From: Halorubrum saccharovorum DSM 1137
Lineage (GTDB): Archaea > Halobacteriota > Halobacteria > Halobacteriales > Haloferacaceae
DNA length: 37,897 bases
Direction of reading: 5' to 3'
Assembly: GCF_000337915.1 (NCBI RefSeq)
Contig: NZ_AOJE01000060.1
Span: 124,251-162,147, forward strand
Part shown: one piece after another, positions 1 through 7,565 of the stretch
How positions within the stretch are numbered: position 1 is the stretch's first letter
How the letters are laid out: every line of letters begins with the position of its first letter
Made by a program: the position numbers and the translations under genes
Notes under the pieces: model-generated
What the model saw: only the letters and a program-made list of their open reading frames with translations
What the model was told of the DNA's origin: nothing
The model's database searches: none

Positions 1-111
1 CCTCCCCAGCCTCGTCGCTCGGTCGGGGCTCCCGGCGGTCGCCCGCTCCCTCGCGACTCCCTCGCGCGTGCTCCTCGCGCCCTGCGGGCGCTCGGAGGCA
101 CGCGCCACCGC
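1..111 (-). repeat. Dispersed structured repeat, copy A (partial, runs off the window)
   Basis: Read on the minus strand, this begins GCGGTGGCGCGTGCC and ends GACGAGGCTGGGGAGG at base 1, so the rest of the element lies to the left of the window. It contains a stem-loop at 66-103: GCGTGC pairs with GCACGC outside and GCGCCC with GGGCGC inside, with GA opposite GA between the helices. It matches copy C (35783-36147) and copy B (16261-16522) almost base for base in the conserved islands, and differs in the spacer between the GTCGC and GCGAC arms. I see no convincing coding potential here. Function is unknown. Confidence 0.85.
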
Positions 112-178
112 AGGCGTTCCTGAATGACCGATTCCGTGGCGCTCGTCGCGCCCGATACCCTTCGAACCGTTGCTAAAC

Positions 179-185
179 CCTTATG
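179..185 (+). promoter_or_regulatory. TATA box for the phosphoribosyltransferase gene
   Basis: CCTTATG lies about 30 nt before the ATG at 212. This is the spacing expected for a leaderless haloarchaeal transcript. It supports the start at 212 rather than an in-frame upstream codon at 170, which would lie before the box. Confidence 0.5.
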
Positions 186-211
186 AGCGCGCGGGTGGGA
201 GAAGCGGTCGT

Positions 212-907
212 ATGAGCGACCTCCCGGACGACTTCGACTGCACCCTCACCAACTGGGAGTACATCTACGGGCTCTGCCGCAACGTGTCGAACGCGGTGAA
301 ACGCGCCGACTTCGAGCCGGACGTGGTCGTCGCGCTGGCCCGCGGCGGCTGGTTCGCGGGGCGGTGTATCTGCGACTTCCTCGGGCTCAACGACCTCACG
401 AGCCTGAAGATGGAACATTACGTCGGCGCCGCCGAGAAGAGCGACGAGCCCCGGATCCGGTACCCGATGCCGGAGGGGAGCGTCGAGGGGAAGAACGTCC
501 TGATCATCGACGACATCGCGGACACCGGCGGCTCGATCCGCCGCGCCGAGGAGTACGTCGAGGACCGCGACGCCGGCGAGGTCCGGACCGCGACGCTCCA
601 ACTGCTCGGCACCTCCGAGTTCCAGCCCGACTTCGTCGGCGAGCGGCTCGAACAGTGGACGTGGGTCGTCTACCCGTGGAACTTCCTGGAGGACATGATC
701 GATCTCACCGAGGGCGCGATGGAGCGAGCCGACCAGGCCGTCTTTGACCGCGAGGACGTTCGGCACTACCTCGAGGAGTTCCACAGCATCGGCCGCATCG
801 AGATGGAGGTCGCCCAGCCCGGCCGCCTCGACGAGGTGCTCGACGAGATGGTCCGACGCGACGTGGCCGACCTCGCCGACGAGGACGCCTGGACGCTCGC
901 CGAGTAG
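212..907 (+). CDS. Phosphoribosyltransferase (haloarchaeal HGPRTase-like family)
   Basis: This 231-residue protein has the type I phosphoribosyltransferase fold. The PRPP-binding signature is clear at residues 96-108 (VLIIDDIADTGGS, with the acidic pair D100-D101 and the TGG loop). An upstream ALARGGW segment (about 41-47) fits the PPi-loop. The family transfers ribose-5-phosphate from PRPP to a purine base, or does so in nucleotide salvage; the base specificity cannot be read from the sequence. The start at 212 is chosen because a TATA-like box lies about 30 nt upstream. The next gene, an HD-domain nucleotide hydrolase, begins 9 nt after the stop, so the two probably form a small nucleotide-metabolism operon. 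Confidence 0.85.
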   Translation: MSDLPDDFDCTLTNWEYIYGLCRNVSNAVKRADFEPDVVVALARGGWFAGRCICDFLGLNDLTSLKMEHYVGAAEKSDEPRIRYPMPEGSVEGKNVLIIDDIADTGGSIRRAEEYVEDRDAGEVRTATLQLLGTSEFQPDFVGERLEQWTWVVYPWNFLEDMIDLTEGAMERADQAVFDREDVRHYLEEFHSIGRIEMEVAQPGRLDEVLDEMVRRDVADLADEDAWTLAE

Positions 908-916
908 CGGCTCACG

Positions 917-1558
917 ATGGTCGGAGACGAACCGGAGTCGGACGCGGAACACGCCCTCGACGCCCTCCTCGACGCCTACGCCCTCAAAGACGAGCAGCGC
1001 ACGGGCTGGCAGCTCCGCGGCGTCGACGCCCCCGAGTCGGTGGCCGCGCACGCGTGGGGCGTCGCGTACCTCGTCCTCGCGCTCGGCGACCGGTTCCGAG
1101 GGGACCTGCCCGGCGTCGACCTCGATCGCGCGCTTCGGCTCGCGGTCGTCCACGACGTGGCGGAGGCCGAGACCGGCGACGTCGCGACGCGCGCCGACTC
1201 GACGGCGGACGCGGCGGACCCGGACGCCAAGGAGGCCGCCGAGCGCGAGGCGATGGCGGACCTCGCCGGAGCGCTCCCGGAGCGCGTCCGCGACGCGTGG
1301 GAGGCGTACGAGGCCCGCGAGTCGCCGGAGGCGATACTCGTCAAGGAGTGCGACCTCCTCGACGTCTGTCTCCAGGCGGTGATCTACGAGCGCGGCGACC
1401 GGTACGACGCCGCCGCCGGCGACCCGGACGCGTTCCGCGAGTACGACGACCTCGACGAGTTCTTCGCGACGACCGGGCCCCGCTTGCGGACCGAGACCGG
1501 TCGGGCGATGTTCGATCGACTCCGCGAACGGTACCGGGCGGCTCGGGACGGCAGGTAG
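917..1558 (+). CDS. HD-domain phosphohydrolase of the YfbR/HDDC2 type
   Basis: This 213-residue protein carries the metal-binding pattern of the HD superfamily: H45 in SVAAHAWGVA, H79-D80 in VVHDVAEAETGD with E83, E85 and D88 nearby, and D146 in VKECDLLD. This arrangement is characteristic of the YfbR/HDDC2 group, whose studied members are 5'-deoxynucleotidases that dephosphorylate dNMPs. The neighbouring phosphoribosyltransferase, ending 9 nt upstream, fits a nucleotide salvage or clean-up role. No signal peptide or membrane segment is visible, so it should be cytoplasmic. The exact substrate is inference. Confidence 0.8.
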   Translation: MVGDEPESDAEHALDALLDAYALKDEQRTGWQLRGVDAPESVAAHAWGVAYLVLALGDRFRGDLPGVDLDRALRLAVVHDVAEAETGDVATRADSTADAADPDAKEAAEREAMADLAGALPERVRDAWEAYEARESPEAILVKECDLLDVCLQAVIYERGDRYDAAAGDPDAFREYDDLDEFFATTGPRLRTETGRAMFDRLRERYRAARDGR

Positions 1559-1701
1559 TCGAGCCGATCTCCGCAGGCATTCGACGAACGTCGAACCTCA
1601 AAAACGACGACTGTAGGTCCTCTCCCGCCCGATCAGCGCAGAGAGATAGCAAGAACGTTAACGGCCGAGTCCGTTTCGGGGAGTGAGAGCTTTCACCACG
1701 C

Positions 1702-3183
1702 ATGTCCGAGAACACTGATCTGATCATCGTCGGCGGGGGAATTAGCGGGGCGTCGCTGTTGTACACGGTCGCGAAGTTCACCGACATCGACGACGTGACG
1801 CTGATCGAGAAGGAGCGGGAGATCGCCGCGATCAACTCCCACCGGACGAACAACTCCCAGACGCTGCACTTCGGCGACATCGAGACGAACTACACTCTCG
1901 AGAAGGCCGAGGAAGTCAAGGAGGGCGCCGAGCTGCTCGCGGGCTATCTCGAGGGGACGGATCCGGACCGGGAGATGCACAGCAAGCGCAGCAAGATGGT
2001 GCTCGGCGTCGGCGACGAGGAGGTCGCCAAGCTGGAGGAGCGTTACCGCGAGAACGGGTTCGGCGACCTCTTCCCGAAACTGCGCGAGATCGGCCGCGAG
2101 GAGATCGAGGAGCTGGAGCCGAAGGTCGTCGAGGGCCGCGACCCGTCCACGGAGCTCAAGGCGCTCCAGACGCCCGACGGCTACGTCGTCGACTACGGCG
2201 CGGTCGCGAAGTCGTTCGTCGACGCCGCCCGCGAGGAGGAGGGCGTCGGCGTCCACCTCGGCACCGCGGTCGAGAACGTCGACGAGGGCCGCGACGGGTT
2301 CACGGTCGAGACCGACGACGGCGACTTCGCGGCCGACGCGGTCGTCGTCGCCGCCGGCTCCCACAGCCTCCAGTTCGCCAAGGAGATGGGATACGGCGAG
2401 CACATGTCTCTGCTGCCGGTCGCAGGGAGCTTCTTCCTCGCCGACGACCTGCTGAACGGGAAGGTGTACACGCTCCAGATGAAGAAACTCCCGTTCGCCG
2501 CGGTCCACGGCGACGCCGACGTGCACGACGACGGGGTCACCCGGTTCGGCCCCACCGCGAAGCTCGTCCCGACGCTCGAACGCGGCCGGTTCTCCACCGC
2601 GAGCGACTTCGCCGACGTGTTCGGCTTCTCGCCCGCGTCGGTCCTGAGCTACGCCAACATCCTCTCGGACCGCATCCTGTTCCCGTACGTGGTCCGGAAC
2701 CTCGTGTACGACCTCCCCGAGGTCGGTAAGCGCGCGTTCCTTCCGAACGTCCAGAAGGTCGTCCCCACCGTCGACGTCGACGACATCGAGCGCGCGAAGG
2801 GGTACGGCGGCGTGCGTCCGCAGATCGTCGACACGAAGAACAAGGAGCTCGACATGGGCGAAGCGAAGATCACCGGCGACGGAATTCTGTTCAACATCAC
2901 GCCCTCGCCGGGCGCGTCGACCGCGCTGAAGAACGCGATGACCGACGTGCAGACCGTCCTCGACTTCTTCGACGAGGACCACGAGTTCGACGAGGAGGCC
3001 TTCCGCGAGGCGACGATCGCGAACTTCCCGCGGGTCGACGGTGGCGCGGAGACGGACGCTGACGAAGACGACGACGCCGGGGTCGAAGACGACACAGAGG
3101 CCGAAGACGACACCGGGGCCGAAGACGACGACGCCGAGGACGACGACTCCGACGACCGCGTCCCCGCCAAAGCCGACGACTGA
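1702..3183 (+). CDS. mqo: Malate:quinone oxidoreductase-type FAD enzyme with acidic C-terminal tail
   Basis: This 493-residue FAD protein begins with a dinucleotide-binding motif (IIVGGGISGASLL, residues 8-20). It continues with segments I recognise from the campylobacter/helicobacter-type malate:quinone oxidoreductases: NNSQTLHFGDIETNYT near 50-65, a PVAGSFF segment near 240, LPFAAVHGD near 263, and a late GYGGVRPQ and TPSPGAS pair. Such enzymes oxidise malate to oxaloacetate at the membrane and reduce quinone. The last 45 or so residues are a low-complexity Asp/Glu tail (EDDDAGVEDDTEAEDD and similar) encoded by near-repetitive DNA. The tail merges with non-coding tandem repeats just past the stop. 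It is absent from the family core and probably dispensable (inference). Confidence 0.82.
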   Translation: MSENTDLIIVGGGISGASLLYTVAKFTDIDDVTLIEKEREIAAINSHRTNNSQTLHFGDIETNYTLEKAEEVKEGAELLAGYLEGTDPDREMHSKRSKMVLGVGDEEVAKLEERYRENGFGDLFPKLREIGREEIEELEPKVVEGRDPSTELKALQTPDGYVVDYGAVAKSFVDAAREEEGVGVHLGTAVENVDEGRDGFTVETDDGDFAADAVVVAAGSHSLQFAKEMGYGEHMSLLPVAGSFFLADDLLNGKVYTLQMKKLPFAAVHGDADVHDDGVTRFGPTAKLVPTLERGRFSTASDFADVFGFSPASVLSYANILSDRILFPYVVRNLVYDLPEVGKRAFLPNVQKVVPTVDVDDIERAKGYGGVRPQIVDTKNKELDMGEAKITGDGILFNITPSPGASTALKNAMTDVQTVLDFFDEDHEFDEEAFREATIANFPRVDGGAETDADEDDDAGVEDDTEAEDDTGAEDDDAEDDDSDDRVPAKADD

Positions 3184-3320
3184 CGCGACTGACGCGACAG
3201 AGGCGACTGACGCGACTGACGCGACAGAGGCGACTGACGCGACTGACGACGGATCGGGACGACGGATCGGGACGACGGATCGGGACGACGGATCGGGACG
3301 ACGGATCGGGACGACGACTG
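3178..3320. repeat. Compound tandem repeat (9-bp then 13-bp units)
   Basis: From the mqo stop codon onward the DNA is built of 9-bp units, GCGACTGAC and the variant GCGACAGAG, arranged in a 27-bp higher-order pattern. It then switches to five copies of a 13-bp unit, GACGACGGATCGG, whose GGATCGG cores start at 3251, 3264, 3277, 3290 and 3303. The tract lies between convergent genes. It looks like slippage-prone satellite DNA continuous with the repetitive acidic tail of mqo. Confidence 0.9.
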
Positions 3321-3343
3321 GACCCGTCGGTCCGACCCCCGTT

Positions 3344-3790
3344 TCACCGGGTTTCGACGCGGTTCGCGGCTCGCCGTCCGAGCGCCCCGAGCCCGTAGCT
3401 CCCCGCGACAAGCACGACCGCTATCGGCGTCCAGAGCGCCGGCGCTCCGTGTCCGTAGAACGACAGCACGAACGCCACGGGGGCCGCTTGCCGCGTCGAG
3501 ATCAGCCACGTGTAGACCGCCAGCGGTCCGTACACCGGTCCGAACACCAGCGCCGCACTGGCCAGCAACCCGCCGCCGCCGTACGCCATGCCGATCGCGA
3601 GCAGGACGCCGAGCAGGACGAAGAGCCACAGGAGCGCCTCGGGTATCACGTCGAAGGCGACCTGTGACACGAGCGCGATCAGTCCGGTCGCGGCGAACAG
3701 CCCCGCCCCTGCCGCGGCTCCCAGTCGTCTCGGTGCCGATCGCGTTCCGAGGACCGCCCGCCGGACGGTCGCTTTCGCGTCGAGATTCAT
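3344..3790 (-). CDS. Small integral membrane protein, unknown function
   Basis: This 148-residue protein has about four predicted hydrophobic helices: GLFAATGLIALVSQVAF, LLWLFVLLGVLLAIGMAY, an ALVFGPVYGPLAVYTWL segment, and a last one ending in AVVLVAGSYGLGALG. A basic N-terminus (KATVRRAVLGTRSAPRR) would stay in the cytoplasm. I do not recognise a family or catalytic motif. The start at 3790 is preferred over a codon at 3850, because a TATA-like ATTTATC sits at about 3840-3848 and overlaps the upstream option; this would give a short leader of about 25 nt. It is convergent with mqo across the tandem repeat. Confidence 0.7.
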   Translation of the reverse strand: MNLDAKATVRRAVLGTRSAPRRLGAAAGAGLFAATGLIALVSQVAFDVIPEALLWLFVLLGVLLAIGMAYGGGGLLASAALVFGPVYGPLAVYTWLISTRQAAPVAFVLSFYGHGAPALWTPIAVVLVAGSYGLGALGRRAANRVETR

Positions 3791-3888
3791 GTGTCCGTTC
3801 GGGGAAGTCCCCGCCTCCGACGTGGTACGCCTCCGTCGGCGATAAATCATGGGCGCGATGGTGCGGTCAACCGGCGTCGCCGTCCGGA

Positions 3889-5322
3889 CTACGTCTCCGA
3901 CGCGACGCCGACCTCCCGCTCGAACGCCTCTCGGAGCACCCGGATCGCCCGCCGCTTCGTCCCGTCGGGGACGAACACGAAGGGGATCGGCACGTCGAAC
4001 GCGCGGTCGCCGTACAGCCCCCAGTCACCGACGGAGCGCGTCGTCCCGCCGTACGCGATGGGGATGTCCTCCAGCTCGTCGGGGTCGTAGGCGGGCACGT
4101 ACGACCGGTCGATCCACACCTCGTGGACCGGCACGTCGAGGGCGTCGGCGAGGAGCCGCTCCAGCCGGTCGTCGCTCTCGGTGAGCCACGCCGTGAACTC
4201 GTCGAGCGCGGGGGCGCGTCCCTCGTCACCGTCGCGGTCACCGGCCACGTCGCTGCCGATCCGGTCCGCCAGCGCGATCCGGTGTTTCCAGCAGGTGGCC
4301 GGGAAGCGCCGCCCGCGGAAGCGGTCGTACATCGACGCGAGCGTCGAGTCGGGGTTCTCGCGGGCGGCGGCTTTGAGGCGTTCGAGCACGGCGTTGTCGT
4401 CGAGCTCGCGGTCGAGGATTCCGTCCACCGTCACGGGGCTCTCGCCCGTTTCGGTCGCGTACTCGCCGAGCATCGCCTGCAGGAGCCGGTTGGCGTACAC
4501 CGACTTGTGGTGCTGGGTGACCCACATGTACAGCGCGATCCGCCCTTCGAGGTAGTTGCCGATGGTCGACAGCGCCTTCTCCGAGAGCGCCAGCCCCTCC
4601 TCCGGGTGGGCGGTGTAGGCGTCGACCATGCGCTCGACGTCGAAACTCAACACGCCCGCGCCGGTCATCTCGTTGTCCCGGGTGATGTAGTCGAGTCGGT
4701 CCACGTCGATGGGGGAGTGGAGCAGCTGCGCGCCGACCCCGTACTGCCACGGCTCGCCGCGCTCGTACGCGAGGCTGTAGCCGAGCACGTACGCGCACAC
4801 CTCGAAGGGGTCCACGTCGAACGCGCGGAGCGCGTCGCCGTACTCCTCGACGATTATCACGCAGCCGAGCAGCTCGTGCGGATTCGCCGAACGGAGCGGG
4901 GCGCCGCCGACGCCGGCCCGATCGAAGGCGTCAACCAGGCCGGTCTCCGCGACGCGCTCCCGGAGGACGCCCTCGTCGAGGAGCCCCTCTGAGAGGTGCG
5001 AGAAGGGCGGGTGCCCCACGTCGTGGAGCAGACAGGCGCACTCGAGCGTGCGTTGGATCTCCTCCAGCTCGTCGGTCGTCGCGTCCCGCGCGAAGTACGA
5101 CTGCCGGCGGAGGTTCTCGAAGACGGTCCGGCCGAGATGGTAGACGCCGAGCGAGTGCTCGAACCGGGTGTGGTTCGCGCCCGGGTACACGAGGTGCGTC
5201 GCCGAGAGCTGGCGGACGTACCGCAGCCGCTGGAACGGTCGAGTGTCGACGACGCCCTCGACGAGCGCGTCCGGCAGCTCGACGTAGCCGTGGACGGGGT
5301 CTTTGATCTGGGTGGTGGGCAT
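3889..5322 (-). CDS. HD-domain phosphohydrolase (dNTPase-like, COG1078 type)
   Basis: This 477-residue protein opens with the KDPVHGYVEL segment typical of the archaeal/bacterial SAMHD1-like HD hydrolases. HTRFEHSLGV supplies H51 and H56, and LLHDVGHPPFSH supplies H100, D101 and H104. A conserved SPIDVDRLDYITRD segment follows near residues 205-220. Members act on dNTPs or related phosphoesters; the substrate here is unknown. The start at 5322 is chosen because homologues begin near TTQIKDPVHGY; an alternative start lies six codons upstream. It is transcribed divergently from the small membrane peptide at 5459. Confidence 0.85.
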   Translation of the reverse strand: MPTTQIKDPVHGYVELPDALVEGVVDTRPFQRLRYVRQLSATHLVYPGANHTRFEHSLGVYHLGRTVFENLRRQSYFARDATTDELEEIQRTLECACLLHDVGHPPFSHLSEGLLDEGVLRERVAETGLVDAFDRAGVGGAPLRSANPHELLGCVIIVEEYGDALRAFDVDPFEVCAYVLGYSLAYERGEPWQYGVGAQLLHSPIDVDRLDYITRDNEMTGAGVLSFDVERMVDAYTAHPEEGLALSEKALSTIGNYLEGRIALYMWVTQHHKSVYANRLLQAMLGEYATETGESPVTVDGILDRELDDNAVLERLKAAARENPDSTLASMYDRFRGRRFPATCWKHRIALADRIGSDVAGDRDGDEGRAPALDEFTAWLTESDDRLERLLADALDVPVHEVWIDRSYVPAYDPDELEDIPIAYGGTTRSVGDWGLYGDRAFDVPIPFVFVPDGTKRRAIRVLREAFEREVGVASET

Positions 5323-5424
5323 CGCTCGTGGACACGACACCGCCCCGCGACCTGCCTCTTTCGGTCCACCTCCGGCCGCCGGGTCCGTTCGAATTCCGCT
5401 TCCTCCCGGAACGTCCCGATTCCG

Positions 5425-5443
5425 TCCTTATAAGTAGCGAGCG
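5425..5443 (+). promoter_or_regulatory. TATA box with shared downstream motif, copy 1
   Basis: TCCTTATAAGTAGCGAGCG is identical over 19 bases to 6633-6651. The TTATAAG core (5428-5434) lies about 28 nt before the ATG at 5459, so the transcript should be leaderless. The AGCGAGCG extension past the TATA box is not part of the usual haloarchaeal TATA consensus. Confidence 0.75.
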
Positions 5444-5458
5444 CGGCGATCCTCACGC

Positions 5459-5599
5459 ATGGTATCGGACGCCGCGGACGAACCCGGTTCCCCGCTCGTC
5501 GACCGGTGGACCGCACTCGACCGGGGCTGGCAGGCGCTCGCGCTCGGGCTGGGAGTCGTCGCCGTCCACGCCGCGGCACAGGCCGCGGGCGTCTTCTGA
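5459..5599 (+). CDS. Small single-helix membrane peptide coupled to the YeiH-type transporter
   Basis: This 46-residue reading frame starts with ATG at 5459 and ends with a TGA that shares one base with the ATG of the transporter (TGATG). A strong TTATAAG box lies about 28 nt upstream, and there is no other start for the transporter transcript. The peptide has an acidic N-terminus (VSDAADEPGSPLVDRW) and one hydrophobic segment (ALALGLGVVAVHAAAQAAG). It could be a small accessory subunit or a leader that couples translation. I do not recognise a family. It is short enough to be missed by gene callers. Confidence 0.65.
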   Translation: MVSDAADEPGSPLVDRWTALDRGWQALALGLGVVAVHAAAQAAGVF

Positions 5600-6594
5600 T
5601 GAGCGCCGTCGCCGCCGCACGGCCCTACCTCCCCGGCCTCGGGCTGCTGGCCGTCGGCGCGCTCCTCTCGCACCTCGTCGCCGGCGCGGTCGACGGGCTC
5701 CAGCCCCTCGTCGTCGCCGTCGCGATCGGCGCGCTCGTCGGCAACACGGTCGGGACGCCCGACGCGGCGGAGCCGGGGGTCGGCGTCGACAAGCTGTTCT
5801 TGGAGACGGGGATCGTCCTGCTGGGCGCGGCGGTCGTCGTCGAGGAGTTCCTCGCCGCGGGACCGACCGTGCTCGGTCTCGTCGTCGCGACGGTCGCCGG
5901 CGGGCTCCTGCTGGCGGAGGGGATCGCCCGGGGTCTGTTCCGGCTCGACGGGACGACGCCCTCGCTGCTGGCCGCGGGCGCGAGCGTCTGCGGGGTCTCT
6001 GCGGTCGTCGCGATCGGACGCGTGCTCGACTCGCGCGGGTCGGCGATCACGTTCGCGGCGGCGACCGTCCTCCTGTTCGACGCCGTCACGCTCGTCGCGT
6101 TCCCGGTCGCCGGCGAGTGGCTCGGGCTCACCGGTCGGCAGTTCGGCGTCTGGGCCGGCGTGAGCATGTTCTCGACCGGCCCCGTCGCGGCCGCGGGGTT
6201 CGCGCACTCCCCGGAGGCGGGCCAGTGGGCGACCGTGACGAAGCTCGCGCGCAACTCCCTGCTGGGCGGCGTCGCGGTCGCCTACTCGCTCGCGTACACC
6301 GCCCGGTCGGCGACCGACCCCGGCGTGCGCCGGCTGTGGGCGGAGTTCCCGAAGTTCCTGCTCGGCTTCCTCGCGGTCGCCGCGGTCGCGAACAGCGGGC
6401 TCCTCTCGCCGGCCGCGCTGGCGTCGATCGGGCGCGTCTCGGACGCGCTGTTCACGCTGGCGTTCGTCGGTCTCGGGCTCTCGATTCGGCTCCGGGAGAT
6501 GCGCGAGGTCGGCGGCGCCGCTGTCGGCGCGGTCCTCGTCCATCTGCTCGTCGTGAGCGCGCTCGCGCTGGCGGCGGTGCGGTGGCTGCTGTGA
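5599..6594 (+). CDS. YeiH/UPF0324-family membrane transporter (putative sulfate exporter)
   Basis: This 331-residue protein is almost entirely hydrophobic, with about ten transmembrane helices. Family features seen are an early GNTVGTP loop, ETGIVLLGAAVV, the ASVCGVSAVVAIG segment near the middle, and TKLARNSLLGG in the second half, all typical of the Cons_hypoth698 (YeiH) family. These proteins are annotated as putative sulfate exporters on limited evidence; substrate is unproven. The start at 5599 overlaps the stop of the upstream 46-residue peptide, so translation is probably coupled. Longer in-frame starts upstream encode arginine-rich non-membrane sequence and are rejected. Confidence 0.8.
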   Translation: MSAVAAARPYLPGLGLLAVGALLSHLVAGAVDGLQPLVVAVAIGALVGNTVGTPDAAEPGVGVDKLFLETGIVLLGAAVVVEEFLAAGPTVLGLVVATVAGGLLLAEGIARGLFRLDGTTPSLLAAGASVCGVSAVVAIGRVLDSRGSAITFAAATVLLFDAVTLVAFPVAGEWLGLTGRQFGVWAGVSMFSTGPVAAAGFAHSPEAGQWATVTKLARNSLLGGVAVAYSLAYTARSATDPGVRRLWAEFPKFLLGFLAVAAVANSGLLSPAALASIGRVSDALFTLAFVGLGLSIRLREMREVGGAAVGAVLVHLLVVSALALAAVRWLL

Positions 6595-6632
6595 GCGAGG
6601 CGCGACAGCCGCGTGCCGCCGACCGCGTTCAC

Positions 6633-6651
6633 TCCTTATAAGTAGCGAGCG
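6633..6651 (+). promoter_or_regulatory. TATA box with shared downstream motif, copy 2
   Basis: This 19-base block is identical to 5425-5443. The TTATAAG core (6636-6642) is 24-30 nt before the mtnP ATG at 6666, which fits a leaderless transcript. Confidence 0.75.
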
Positions 6652-6665
6652 GGCGCACTCCGGGT

Positions 6666-7532
6666 ATGAGCACCATCGGTTTCATCGGCGGCAGCGGCAT
6701 CTACGAGGCGCTCCCCCTCAACGACGTTCGCGAGGTCGAGTACGACACGCCCTACGGCGAGCCCAGCGACGCGATCACGATCGGCGAGTTCGCCGACACC
6801 GGGACGGAGGTCGCGTTCCTCCCGCGTCACGGCTCCGAGCACGGCGTCTCGCCCACCGACCTCCCGTACCGCGCGAACATGTACGCGCTGAAGCAGGCGG
6901 GCGTCACCCACGTCTTCGCCTCGAACGCGGTCGGCAGTCTGAAGGAGGATCTGGAGCCCGGCACGCTCGTCGTCCCCGACCAGATCTACGACCGGACGAA
7001 GCACCGCGACCTCTCCTTCTACGGCGACGGCGTCGTCGTCCACCAGCCGTTCGCGGACCCCTATAGCCTCGAACTGGTCGACCATCTCACCGAGGCCGCC
7101 GAATCCGCTTCACCCGCGGACACGAACGTCGTCAAGGGCGGCACCTACGTCTGCATCGAGGGACCGCAGTACTCGACGCGCGCCGAGTCGGAGTTCTACA
7201 AGAGCCAGGGGTGGGATCTGGTCGGCATGACCGCGATCCCGGAGGCGAAACTCGCCCGCGAGGCCGAGATCGCGTACGCGACGATCGCCGGCGTCACCGA
7301 CTACGACGTCTGGAAGGAAGACAGCGAGGTGACGCTCGAAGAGGTGCTGGAGAACGCCGAGCGGAACCAGAAAGCGATCAAGGCCGCCGTCGAAGAGGCC
7401 GTCCGGTCGCTCCCCGACGATCTGGAGTGCGAGGCGCACACCTCGCTCGAAGGCACCGTCAACACGCCGACCGAGGCGATCCCGGAAGAGACGAAAGAGC
7501 GCGTCGAGCCGCTGCTGGGCGACTACCTGTAA
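6666..7532 (+). CDS. mtnP: S-methyl-5'-thioadenosine phosphorylase
   Basis: This 288-residue protein belongs to the PNP/MTAP phosphorylase family, which cleaves methylthioadenosine to adenine and methylthioribose-1-phosphate in methionine salvage. The N-terminal IGFIGGSGIYEAL motif is the phosphate-binding start of the family. FLPRHGSEHGVSPTDLPYRAN and the later GGTYVCIEGPQYSTRAES and WDLVGMTAIPEAKLARE segments are family hallmarks. TDYDVW (about 220-225) is the base-recognition region; the Asp residues favour an amino-purine substrate, though thioinosine activity cannot be excluded. A leaderless TATA box sits at 6636-6642. It is convergent with scpA. Confidence 0.92.
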   Translation: MSTIGFIGGSGIYEALPLNDVREVEYDTPYGEPSDAITIGEFADTGTEVAFLPRHGSEHGVSPTDLPYRANMYALKQAGVTHVFASNAVGSLKEDLEPGTLVVPDQIYDRTKHRDLSFYGDGVVVHQPFADPYSLELVDHLTEAAESASPADTNVVKGGTYVCIEGPQYSTRAESEFYKSQGWDLVGMTAIPEAKLAREAEIAYATIAGVTDYDVWKEDSEVTLEEVLENAERNQKAIKAAVEEAVRSLPDDLECEAHTSLEGTVNTPTEAIPEETKERVEPLLGDYL

Positions 7533-7565
7533 GCGGTTCTGCCCTCGACCCGCGTACGGACCGGA

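Noticed and set aside
66-103. Stem-loop 1 as a kink-turn, because of the GA opposite GA
   Set aside because: A standard kink-turn needs a three-base bulge directly beside the tandem GA pairs. Here the single bulged base is placed three pairs away.
3244-3320. The 13-bp repeats as a CRISPR array
   Set aside because: The units are directly adjacent with no spacers, and there are no cas genes.
1693-3411. A 572-codon minus-strand frame opposite mqo and the tandem repeats
   Set aside because: It is an antisense shadow of mqo. Its repetitive Val/Ala/Ser and Arg/Pro/Asp stretches simply translate the tandem repeats.
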